Position numbers and translations under genes: made by a program. A model generated the notes under the pieces. That model ran no database searches and was not told the DNA's origin. It saw only the letters and a program-made list of their open reading frames with translations. DNA of 64,000 bases, taken from contig CAZVWH010000002.1 in assembly GCA_964631175.1 (NCBI GenBank), positions 4,856 to 68,855 on the forward strand, in the 5' to 3' direction. This document shows positions 45,114 through 53,636 of this stretch, in pieces. Source of the DNA: CAZVWH01 sp964631175 (GTDB taxonomy: Bacteria > Planctomycetota > Phycisphaerae > Sedimentisphaerales > Anaerobacaceae). Every line of letters begins with the position of its first letter. Position 1 is the stretch's first letter.

Positions 45114-47300
45114 ATGTCAAAGATTATTGCATCAGCAGCGATACGTGGCGCTCATAAAATAGCCAAACAGGCAGAGGATATTTTATCACGGGCTATCAAG
45201 GAAAAAGGCAAAGATTGCCCGGTTGAATTTCCGAACACTGGTTATTACATCCCAATTATTTATTCGATGACTGGCAAAGCGGTGGAAAAATTAACTGATT
45301 TCGAGCAAGTGATGCAGGAAATCAAGGATTTGCTGCCTGGCCTGGTTGATGACCGGTTATGGATACCATATCTGGGGCCAGCCCTCGATGCCGGTATGGC
45401 AACACTGTTTGCGGAAGAGATTATCGAGGCGTGCAAATATCTAATCGGGCCTAATCCGGTGAACGGTATCTGGCTTGGAGCGGCAGAGGATATGATCCTG
45501 CGAGAGCGAGGCATTCAGTTTGTTGACGGCACCGCCCCGGGATTTGCCGCGATTGTTGGTTCTGCACCTGACGTGGAGACGGCAGTTAATATTGCCAGGA
45601 AATGTCAGGAAAGAAGTCTGTATGTTTTTATGTGTGCGAACCATAACGGAACGGCTTTTGCCGAGCAACTGGTCGAAGGCGGCGTGCAGTTGGGTTGGGA
45701 TACGCGGCTTGTTCCTTTCGGCAGAGAGATTAGTGCGGCGATATATGCAGTTGGATTTGCAGCCAGGGTGGCGCTGAGCTATGGAGGTGTCCCGGCAGGT
45801 GATTTCCGGCGAAATCTTCTTTACAACAAAGACAGAGTTTTTGCATTCGTTATACCTCTCGGTGATGTTACGGACGAATGGTATGCGACCGCAGCGGGGG
45901 CAATTAATTTTGGATTTCCTGTTATTGCTGATTCAGATATCCCGGAGATTCTTCCTACCGGCGTGTGCACCTATGAGCACGTTGTCTCCGAGATTCCGCA
46001 TGACGAGATTGTGGAAAAAGCCATCGAAGTTCGCGGCTTGAAGATAAAGGTGGCGAAAATAGATATTCCGGTCACGCATAGCCCTGCATTTGAAGGTGAG
46101 CGAATTCGCAAAGAGGATATGCACTGCGAGTTCGGCGGCCAGAGGACGCCAGCTTTTGAGTGGCTTCGGATGGCCGAGCTCGCCGATGTCGAGGACGGCA
46201 AAGTAGAGGTAAAAGGGCCGGATGTAGATAAGGTTAAAGAAGGTGGAAGACTGCCGCTGGGGATTGTCGTTGAAGTGGCCGGCAGAAAAATGCAGCCGGA
46301 CTTCGAGCCGGTGCTGGAGCGACAGATACACACCTTTATGAATGAGGCGCAGGGACTGTGGCACATGGGCCAGCGGGACATAAGCTGGATACGAATCTCC
46401 AAAGACGCATTCGGTGCGGGCTTTAAACTTGAACATATCGGAAAGCTCCTACACGGGATGTTCCATGAGCAGTATTCTAACATTTTGGATAAAGTCCAGG
46501 TCAAGGTTTTCAGCGATGAGCAAAAGGTTGTAGAACTTCGAGAGATGGCACGCAAAGTATTTGCGGAACGTGATAAACGTGTTGCAGGCATGACCGATGA
46601 AGACGTGGATACATTTTATTCCTGCATCTTGTGTCAAAGCTTTGCTCCCAACCATGTCTGTGTAGTTTCGCCGGAGCGGCCGGGTCTGTGCGGGGCTTAT
46701 AGTTGGTTGGACTGCAGAGCAGCGTACGAGATAATTCCAACCGGACCAAATCAACCCATATCGAAAGGTAAGTGCATTGAACCGACCATAGGTCAGTGGG
46801 ACAAGGTAAATGCATTTGTTCGCCAGGCCAGTCACGGAAATATAGAGCGAATGAGTCAGTACAGTATGATTACCGATCCGATGACGTCCTGTGGCTGCTT
46901 CGAGTGCATCGCTGCGGTGCTGCCGTCCACGGGCGGGATAATGATTGCCAACCGCGAGTTCGCGGAGATGACGCCTTGCGGAATGAAGTTTTCAACGCTT
47001 GCCGGCACTGTCGGCGGCGGGCAACAGACGCCCGGATTCATCGGACATTCAAAACACTACATAAACTCCAGAAAGTTTATAGCTGCAGAAGGTGGAATCA
47101 AACGCATCGTATGGATGCCCACTATGCTCAAAGAAGAAATCAAGGATACCTTTGTTAAAAGGGCGGATGAGCTTGGCCTTGGCGGCCAAGATTTCCTGGC
47201 CAAGATTGCGGATGAAACCAACGCTAATACCGAGGAAGAAGTTCTGGAATTTATTACCGAAGTTGGCCATCCAGTGACTACGTTGGAACCTATGTTTTAG
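45114..47300 (+). CDS. acsB: Acetyl-CoA synthase (CODH/ACS beta subunit)
   Basis: A 728-residue protein with AAGGA upstream. It joins CO, a methyl group from the corrinoid protein and CoA at the Ni-Ni-[4Fe-4S] A-cluster. The C-terminal A-cluster ligands are present: CILCQSFAPNHVC..LCGAYSW and MTSCGCFEC. The length equals that of acetogenic AcsB. The N-terminal CODH-binding region (IIASAAIRGAHKIA) is intact. Confidence 0.97.
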   Translation: MSKIIASAAIRGAHKIAKQAEDILSRAIKEKGKDCPVEFPNTGYYIPIIYSMTGKAVEKLTDFEQVMQEIKDLLPGLVDDRLWIPYLGPALDAGMATLFAEEIIEACKYLIGPNPVNGIWLGAAEDMILRERGIQFVDGTAPGFAAIVGSAPDVETAVNIARKCQERSLYVFMCANHNGTAFAEQLVEGGVQLGWDTRLVPFGREISAAIYAVGFAARVALSYGGVPAGDFRRNLLYNKDRVFAFVIPLGDVTDEWYATAAGAINFGFPVIADSDIPEILPTGVCTYEHVVSEIPHDEIVEKAIEVRGLKIKVAKIDIPVTHSPAFEGERIRKEDMHCEFGGQRTPAFEWLRMAELADVEDGKVEVKGPDVDKVKEGGRLPLGIVVEVAGRKMQPDFEPVLERQIHTFMNEAQGLWHMGQRDISWIRISKDAFGAGFKLEHIGKLLHGMFHEQYSNILDKVQVKVFSDEQKVVELREMARKVFAERDKRVAGMTDEDVDTFYSCILCQSFAPNHVCVVSPERPGLCGAYSWLDCRAAYEIIPTGPNQPISKGKCIEPTIGQWDKVNAFVRQASHGNIERMSQYSMITDPMTSCGCFECIAAVLPSTGGIMIANREFAEMTPCGMKFSTLAGTVGGGQQTPGFIGHSKHYINSRKFIAAEGGIKRIVWMPTMLKEEIKDTFVKRADELGLGGQDFLAKIADETNANTEEEVLEFITEVGHPVTTLEPMF

Positions 47301-47373
47301 TTCGTCTTGCGTTCTGCGTATTGCGTCGTGCGTAAAAGATTAATGCAATAAGACATACGCAATACGAGAAAGG
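47301..47373. repeat. GCGTATTGCG repeat upstream of acsC
   Basis: GTTCTGCGTATTGCGTCGTGC and later ATACGCAATACGAGAA. A near copy lies on the other side of acsC (48780-48862). Other units occur near 18460, 19040 and 37710. Confidence 0.7.
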
Positions 47374-47381
47374 AATTTTTT

Positions 47382-48779
47382 ATGGCTCTGACTGGATTGG
47401 AAATATTTAAGCTTTTGCCGAAAACCAACTGCAAAAAGTGTGGTTTTCCTACATGTTTGGCCTTTGCTATGCAGCTTGCTCAGAAGCGAGCCAAGCTCGA
47501 AGATTGTCCCGACGTTTCAGAAGAGGCCAAGGAGAAATTGGCTGCCGCTGCGGCCCCACCAATGCGCAAAGTAGTATTCGGCCCGCTGCCCCCCCGCTCT
47601 CGTCTTCGACAAGAAGACGCGGGGGGAGACGCAGGGGCAAGCCGCGGTGAGACTCAGGTGCAGGTTGGACAAGAGACAGTGCTGTTTAGGCATGAAGAAA
47701 AATTTCATAATCCCACAGTTTTGGCCGTAACAGTTTCGGATAAACTCGACGGACAGGATTTAAAAAAACGCATTGAGTCCATAAATTCGCTGCAATTTGA
47801 GCGGGTAGGGACAAGGATAGCTGTTGAGGCAATAGCAATAGTCAACGAAAGCGGAAAAGCTGATACCTTCTCGAAGACTGCTGCGGTGGTTAAAAGTGCA
47901 AGCAGTCTTGCTCCAATCTTGGTGACGGATTCCCCTGAAGCGATGGCTGAGGCAGTCAAGGCAATTAAAGAGACCGTGCCGCTGCTCGCCTCGGCGACGG
48001 TCGATTCAGCCGAGAAAATGGCAAAAATCGCTAAAGAAAATAAATGTCCCCTCGTCGCAAAAGCCGATTCTATCGAGGTCCTTGCCGAGCTTAGCGAAAA
48101 GATCAAAACCGAAGGAGTTGAAGATATCGTACTTTGCCTTGAGGCTTCCAGCCTTGGAGATAAATTGTACGGTTTAACAAAGATGCGGGCTCTGGCGCTG
48201 AAAAAGGCCTTTAGGCCGTTAGGTTATCCCGCAATATCATTTGTGCTCGATGGTGATACCGAAAAGCAGGTAGCTGCTGCTACAAGTCTGATTTGTAAGT
48301 ATTCCAGTATCGTGGTGGTTAATACAGTCGAGCCATACGCTATCTTGGCGATGCTTACTTGTGTAATGAACATCTTTACCGACCCGCAGAAGCCTGTCCA
48401 AGTAGAGCCGAAGGTCTATGCTATCGGTGAGCCTAATGAAAAGTCGCCCCTGATGTTTACTACGAATTTTTCTCTGACTTATTACACCGTAGAATCGGAT
48501 GTAGAAGCCAGCAGAATACCAAGCTATATTCTGGTGGTAGATACCGAAGGTACAAGTGTGCTGACTTCTTATTCGGGTGATAAGCTCAACGAAAAGATCG
48601 TGGCTGATGCTATGACCAAAAACAATGTGGAAAAATTAGTCAAACACAAAAAGCTTATCATCCCCGGCTATGTAGCGGTAATGAGTGGCAAGCTTGAGGA
48701 AGCTACGAACTGGGAGATTATGGTTGGTCCACGTGAGTCTTCCATGATACCCAAGTACCTACAGGAAGTCTGGAACTGA
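47382..48779 (+). CDS. acsC: Corrinoid iron-sulfur protein large subunit, with in-frame palindrome insertion
   Basis: A 465-residue protein behind AAAGGA. N-terminal [4Fe-4S] Cys17, 20, 25 and 42 (NCKKCGFPTC..C), then the TIM-barrel and corrinoid-binding region. It accepts the methyl group from AcsE and gives it to AcsB, together with AcsD. Residues about 68-90 (PLPPRSRLRQEDAGGDAGAS) are unlike the family and are encoded by a palindromic element, while flanking MRKVVFG and VGQETVLFRHEEKF are conserved. The frame is preserved. Confidence 0.95.
   Translation: MALTGLEIFKLLPKTNCKKCGFPTCLAFAMQLAQKRAKLEDCPDVSEEAKEKLAAAAAPPMRKVVFGPLPPRSRLRQEDAGGDAGASRGETQVQVGQETVLFRHEEKFHNPTVLAVTVSDKLDGQDLKKRIESINSLQFERVGTRIAVEAIAIVNESGKADTFSKTAAVVKSASSLAPILVTDSPEAMAEAVKAIKETVPLLASATVDSAEKMAKIAKENKCPLVAKADSIEVLAELSEKIKTEGVEDIVLCLEASSLGDKLYGLTKMRALALKKAFRPLGYPAISFVLDGDTEKQVAAATSLICKYSSIVVVNTVEPYAILAMLTCVMNIFTDPQKPVQVEPKVYAIGEPNEKSPLMFTTNFSLTYYTVESDVEASRIPSYILVVDTEGTSVLTSYSGDKLNEKIVADAMTKNNVEKLVKHKKLIIPGYVAVMSGKLEEATNWEIMVGPRESSMIPKYLQEVWN
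47583..47651. repeat. Palindromic element inside acsC
   Basis: CGCTGCCCCCCC, inner arms CGTCTTC/GAAGACG, then GACGCAGGGGCAAGC. The same outer blocks, CGCTGCCCC and GACGCAGGGGCAAGC, occur in non-coding sequence at 63846-63890. Confidence 0.75.
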
Positions 48780-48862
48780 TTCGTCGCGCGTTCTGCGTAT
48801 TGCGTCGTGCGTAAGGGACTGACACGATACGCAATACGCGATACGATATACGCAATACGAGA
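48780..48862. repeat. GCGTATTGCG repeat downstream of acsC
   Basis: GTTCTGCGTATTGCGTCGTGC and several ATACGCAATACG units up to the next ATG. Confidence 0.7.
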
Positions 48863-50776
48863 ATGCAAGAGAATAAAAAGAAAATGTGTACCGTTCGTTT
48901 TGAGCCGAGCGGCTTGAAGGCTGAGGTTCAAAGCGGAACGAGCCTGCTTGAAGCGGCGCACAAGGCGGGCATTTATTTAAACAGCATTTGCGGCGGAGAC
49001 GGATATTGCGGCAAATGCAAAGTAATCATCGACGACGGCCAATTTCAAAGCAGACCCACGGCTTTGCTGACGCCTGATGAGATAAGGCAAAACGTTGTTT
49101 TAGCCTGCCAGACCACTGTACTTTCCAATGTAACCGTAACTGTTCCAAAGTCTCACATTTTAGAGACAAGCCAAATCCTTATGGACTCCAATACCCATAG
49201 ATTTAGCGAGCTTGCTGGCGAGGTGCGGGCAGGAGTATTTGAGTTTGATCCTTTGGTTCAGAAGATTTTTGTTGAGATGTCACCGCCGACTGTGCAGGAC
49301 CATACCGCTGACCATGAGCGCCTATATTTGGCTATACGAGAGCAAATTGACGCTCCTATAATGCAAACCGGCTTTCGTATCCTTCAAAAGCTGCCGCGGG
49401 TATTGACCGGCTGTGGCTACAAAGTTACCGTGACCATAGGTCGCCGGGAACAGACTACCGAGGTCATCGAGCTTGAAGCGGGCAATCACAGCAATAGGAA
49501 TTTTGCTGTGGCTGTTGATCTTGGCACAACGACGGTAGTAGCCCATTTAGTTGATCTGACAAAAGCTGTGACAATAGACACCGAAGCCACATATAACAGC
49601 CAAATAAACTTCGGCGAAGACTACATTCGCAGAATCATTTATGCCGAAGAAAATGATGCTTTTGATGAAATGCAGAATCGCATTGTCCACGATGTGAACG
49701 ATTTGATTGTGACACTGGTATCGAGGCAGAAAGTCGACCTGCAAGATATAACCACTGTAATATGTGCGGGAAATACCGCGATGATGCATTTTCTGCTGAA
49801 TCTCGATCCGACACGGATACGTAGAGAGCCGTATGTTGCCTCAGCCGGTTTTGTGCCGCCAATCCGAGCCGTGGAGGCAGGGATCAAAATCAATAAACGA
49901 GGGCTGTTATATTGTCTGCCGAGTGTCGCTGCCTATATAGGTAGTGACATTGTAGCAGGTGTCTTAACTACGCGAATTTTTACCAAGAAAGGCATTTCAC
50001 TTTTTGCTGATATTGGAACCAACGGCGAAGTGGTGCTTGGCAATCAGGATTGGCTGGTCTGCGCCTCAAGCTCAGCAGGACCTGCATTCGAGGGCAGCGG
50101 CGTTAAGCACGGCATGCGGGCCGGCCCCGGTGCTATTGAGAGATTGAGCATTCTTGACAATGGTTCTATCGAATTTAAGACCATCGCAGAGACGCATCCG
50201 GTCGGCATTTGTGGCTCAGGTCTTTTGGATACTCTCGCCGAATTGTTTACAAAGGGCATCATAGACCGAACCGGTCGATTTATAACCGATAGTAATGCAA
50301 GATTGACAGAAGGTGATGAGGGTTTGCAGTACCAGTTAGTGCCGGCGACTAACGAGCACAACGAAATAGTCATTACACAGGCTGATATTGATAATTTGGT
50401 TCGCAGTAAAGCAGGAGTCTTTGCCGCCATCAGGATTCTTATGGAATCGACCCAAACAAAACCGCAGGACCTTGATGCGATTTATTTAGCCGGTGGATTC
50501 GGAAATTTCCTGAACGTTCGCCAGGCTGTTATTATTGGAATGCTACCGGATATACCGCTGGAGAAGATTCACTTTGTTGGAAATACATCAATTGCTGGGG
50601 CAAAGACGGTACTATTGAGTCGAAAAGCTCTCAAAGCTGCTGAGAAAATCGCCAATAGTATGACATATTTTGATTTGATGAGCCATCTTGGCTATATGGA
50701 GGAATTCATTAGAGCTAAATTTTTGCCGCATACGGACTTATCGTTGTTTCCGTCGGTTAGAAGCGTGAAGTGTTAA
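48863..50776 (+). CDS. acsV: Corrinoid-protein reductive activator (RACo/AcsV type)
   Basis: A 637-residue protein. N-terminal [2Fe-2S] domain with Cys43, 49, 52 and 82 (CGGDGYCGKC), a linker, then an ASKHA ATPase domain (VAVDLGTTTVVAHLVDL, DIGTNGEVVLGN, GICGSGLLDTLAEL, YLAGGFGNFL). It reduces inactive Co(II) corrinoid protein back to Co(I) at the cost of ATP. It lies between acsC and the nickel ATPase. The first ATG has no clear ribosome site; a second is at 48884. Confidence 0.93.
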   Translation: MQENKKKMCTVRFEPSGLKAEVQSGTSLLEAAHKAGIYLNSICGGDGYCGKCKVIIDDGQFQSRPTALLTPDEIRQNVVLACQTTVLSNVTVTVPKSHILETSQILMDSNTHRFSELAGEVRAGVFEFDPLVQKIFVEMSPPTVQDHTADHERLYLAIREQIDAPIMQTGFRILQKLPRVLTGCGYKVTVTIGRREQTTEVIELEAGNHSNRNFAVAVDLGTTTVVAHLVDLTKAVTIDTEATYNSQINFGEDYIRRIIYAEENDAFDEMQNRIVHDVNDLIVTLVSRQKVDLQDITTVICAGNTAMMHFLLNLDPTRIRREPYVASAGFVPPIRAVEAGIKINKRGLLYCLPSVAAYIGSDIVAGVLTTRIFTKKGISLFADIGTNGEVVLGNQDWLVCASSSAGPAFEGSGVKHGMRAGPGAIERLSILDNGSIEFKTIAETHPVGICGSGLLDTLAELFTKGIIDRTGRFITDSNARLTEGDEGLQYQLVPATNEHNEIVITQADIDNLVRSKAGVFAAIRILMESTQTKPQDLDAIYLAGGFGNFLNVRQAVIIGMLPDIPLEKIHFVGNTSIAGAKTVLLSRKALKAAEKIANSMTYFDLMSHLGYMEEFIRAKFLPHTDLSLFPSVRSVKC

Positions 50777-50804
50777 ACGTGAAGGACGAGGTAAAATAAG
50801 AAAA

Positions 50805-51554
50805 ATGACAACAACTATAGCAATAAGTGGAAAAGGCGGCTCTGGTAAAACTACCGTGGCTGCTATGATTATAAAGTTGCTGCTGGACCGGCAAAGCAAA
50901 GGCGCTATACTTGCTGTGGACGCAGATCCTAACTCCTGCCTCGGCTTGACGCTCGGAGTTCAGCCAAATGTCACCATTGCAGACCTTCGTGAAGAAGCCC
51001 GCAATAAACCGGCCAGTAATATCGGTATGGATCGGCTGCGGATGTTTGAGTATGGCATTCAGCAGGCAATTACCGAAGCGACCGGATTCGATTTGCTTAC
51101 TATGGGTCGGCCGGAAGGCCCGGACTGCTACTGTGCGGTAAACAATATGCTGCGAAAGTTTCTTGACCAGCTAAGCTCGCAGTATCAATATGTCATCATA
51201 GATAACGAGGCCGGTATGGAGCATCTATCCCGGCGAACAACTAATAATGTTGAGCTGCTGTGCATTGTAGCAGAGCCGACACCTATGGGTGTCGTAACTT
51301 CCCAGCGGATTGTTACACTTGCCAAGCACCTGCCAATTTCTGTTAAGCAAATCGGCGTAATATGGAATAGAGCTAAAAACAGTAAAGAGATAGATGGGAT
51401 AGACATACTTGGTTATGTTCCTTATGATAAGGTTCTGTTTGACGGTTCCATGCAGGGAAAATCAATCTTTGACCTTGAGAAAGATAGTCCGGCATCTATA
51501 GCAATACGGAAAATATTAGAGGAGAGACTAAGACTCGTTGCTCGTGTCTCATGA
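50805..51554 (+). CDS. acsF: CooC/AcsF-type nickel-insertion ATPase
   Basis: A 249-residue P-loop ATPase (GKGGSGKTT) with Cys-X-Cys in PDCYCAVNN and VDADPNSCLG, the AcsF/CooC type that loads Ni into ACS or CODH. GAGG precedes the ATG. It differs clearly from the cooC product at 40106 and lacks the repeat insertion, so the two may serve AcsB and CooS respectively (inference). Confidence 0.92.
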   Translation: MTTTIAISGKGGSGKTTVAAMIIKLLLDRQSKGAILAVDADPNSCLGLTLGVQPNVTIADLREEARNKPASNIGMDRLRMFEYGIQQAITEATGFDLLTMGRPEGPDCYCAVNNMLRKFLDQLSSQYQYVIIDNEAGMEHLSRRTTNNVELLCIVAEPTPMGVVTSQRIVTLAKHLPISVKQIGVIWNRAKNSKEIDGIDILGYVPYDKVLFDGSMQGKSIFDLEKDSPASIAIRKILEERLRLVARVS

Positions 51555-51608
51555 CTCATTTATAATGTGGCCAGAGGGACATGGCATAAGACAGTGGAGG
51601 TTTTTAAT

Positions 51609-52562
51609 ATGCAAGTTCCCGAAGTTTCGGAAAGTTTTACCGGGCAAGTTATCAAAATTACACTGGGGGCTACCAAGGCTGATGGCGGTACGCGGACCTC
51701 AACGGTAACTATCGGAGGCGCTCGTAACGTTACCTATGGCGGCTCGATTGAAGATAGAAGTGAAAAGCCGGTTATCGCTATGGATGTTCTCGATACTAAG
51801 CCCAATAAATGGCCCGACGTTTTGGCCGAGCCTTATAAAGATGTGCTTGACAGTCCCGGCGACTGGGCCAAAAAGTGTATAGAAAAATTCGGAGCCGATT
51901 TGATTTGCATCAAGTTTGACGGCATCCATCCCGACAAGGCGAATAAAGATGCCGCTCACGCCGTAAAAATCACTGAACAAGTGCTCAAGACGGTTGGTGT
52001 CCCTCTGATATTGTGGGGCTGTGGAAACGACGCAAAAGACAATGAAGTTATGCCAAAGGTCAGCGAAGCCGCCAAGGGCCAAAAGTGCCTTATCGGGACC
52101 ATTAAAGAAGACAATTATAAATCATTGACTGCTATCGCCTTAGCTGACGGCCATTTTCTTATTAGCGAGGCGCCTTTGGATATTAACATCGGAAAGCAAG
52201 TCAATATCCTGGCTTCAGATATGGGCTTTCCGCTTGAGAGGATAGTAGCGTTTCAGGATACAGGGGCGCTGGGTTACGGAATGGAGTATTCATATTCTAT
52301 CCAGGAACGCCAGCGATTAGCTGCCCTTAGCGGTGATAAAGTGATGGCTATGCCGGTCATTTGCGATGTTGGTTATGAATCCTGGCGAGCCAAGGAGGCC
52401 AATCAGATAGATGCCCCCGGCTGGGGCGCCGCAGCCGGGCGAGGGCCGATATGGGAAGCAACTACCGCTATCTGTTTGCTGCAGGCCGGTGCCGATATAA
52501 TTCGGATGCGCCATCCAAAGGCAGTGGCTACCGTTAAAAACTTTATCAATGAAATTTGGTAA
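51609..52562 (+). CDS. acsD: Corrinoid iron-sulfur protein small subunit
   Basis: A 317-residue TIM-barrel protein from the ATG at 51609 behind GTGGAGG. TVTIGGARNVTYGGSI, WGCGNDAKDNEVMPK and APGWGAAAGRGPIWEATTA are typical. It pairs with AcsC to carry the methyl-cobamide. An upstream in-frame start has no ribosome site. Part of the main operon. Confidence 0.96.
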   Translation: MQVPEVSESFTGQVIKITLGATKADGGTRTSTVTIGGARNVTYGGSIEDRSEKPVIAMDVLDTKPNKWPDVLAEPYKDVLDSPGDWAKKCIEKFGADLICIKFDGIHPDKANKDAAHAVKITEQVLKTVGVPLILWGCGNDAKDNEVMPKVSEAAKGQKCLIGTIKEDNYKSLTAIALADGHFLISEAPLDINIGKQVNILASDMGFPLERIVAFQDTGALGYGMEYSYSIQERQRLAALSGDKVMAMPVICDVGYESWRAKEANQIDAPGWGAAAGRGPIWEATTAICLLQAGADIIRMRHPKAVATVKNFINEIW

Positions 52563-52645
52563 CTTGGTAACTGGTTATTGGTTATTGGTTATTGGTTATT
52601 ATTTAACCAATTACCATTTAACCAAGCTCAAGGGAGGTTTCGGTA

Positions 52646-53470
52646 ATGATATTGATTGCGGAACGAATTAATGGAATGTTTAAGGACGTCAAGCAGGCCA
52701 TTGCAGACAAAGATAAAAAAGTCATTCAGCAGCTCGCCATAAAGCAAACCGATGCAGGTGCCACCTATCTGGATGTTAATGTAGGCACCGCAGCAGCCGA
52801 CCAGGAAGGGACAATGCAATGGCTGGTTGAGACTATCCAGCAAACATGCGCTACGCCTTTATGTCTTGATTCCCAGAAGCTGGCTGTCATCGCCGCTGGA
52901 CTGAAAGTTGTTAATGCCGAAAACGGACTTATTCTAAATTCCACTCCGCTGAACAAAAAGGACGATAATGAAATTTTAGATAAATTCATAGAGATGGCCG
53001 AGAAGGCCGGGCAAAAGGTAAGTATCATTGCTCTTACTATGGACAAAAACGGCGTGCCTCAGGATACGGACACTCGCGTAGCTATAGCGGCAGAGATGGT
53101 GTCAAAGGCAATAGAGAAGGGCTTTGACACTCAGCGGCTGTTCATAGACCCAATCGTTCTGCCGGTAAAAGTGCCGAACGCTCAGGTTCAGCCCGGCAAT
53201 ATTTTATCCGCGATGGAACAGATCAAATTCCTCTCTGATCCGGCTCCGCATATAACGGTAGGGCTGTCGAATATCTCTCAGGGAGCCACGGAAAGAAGCA
53301 TGATAAATCGCATATTTCTTGCTATGGCCATGTCACACGGTTTGGATTCAGCTATAGCCGATGTGCTTGATCAGGACTTAATGAACGTGGTAGCTACGAG
53401 TGATATACTGACGAACAAGCAGATATACTCAGACTTATTCTTGAAGGTCTATTCAAGCTCAACCTGTTAG
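52646..53470 (+). CDS. acsE: Methyltetrahydrofolate:corrinoid iron-sulfur protein methyltransferase
   Basis: A 274-residue pterin-binding TIM barrel: LIAERINGMF, YLDVNVGTAAADQ, GLILNSTPLNK, FIDPIVLPV and GLSNISQGATERSMINRIFL. It moves the methyl group from CH3-H4folate to AcsCD and so joins the methyl and carbonyl branches. GGAGG precedes the ATG. It is the last gene of the cluster; the 83-base gap before it holds TTATTGGTTA tandem units. Confidence 0.96.
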   Translation: MILIAERINGMFKDVKQAIADKDKKVIQQLAIKQTDAGATYLDVNVGTAAADQEGTMQWLVETIQQTCATPLCLDSQKLAVIAAGLKVVNAENGLILNSTPLNKKDDNEILDKFIEMAEKAGQKVSIIALTMDKNGVPQDTDTRVAIAAEMVSKAIEKGFDTQRLFIDPIVLPVKVPNAQVQPGNILSAMEQIKFLSDPAPHITVGLSNISQGATERSMINRIFLAMAMSHGLDSAIADVLDQDLMNVVATSDILTNKQIYSDLFLKVYSSSTC

Positions 53471-53636
53471 ACCAAGTTACATAGTTATATGGGTCGTAAA
53501 AAATACATACACTTCTTCAATTAGTTGCTTATCATTTGCATATATCGTATTATGTATTGATTTTAGATGCATTACGTTCGTATTGTGTATTTTTCACGTG
53601 AAGCGCGCCTCGCACGGTGTGCTGCGAAGGTAAGAG

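Noticed and set aside
45933..46591. Long minus-strand frames of 167-206 codons inside acsB
   Set aside because: acsB on the plus strand is unambiguous with conserved A-cluster motifs; these are antisense shadows.
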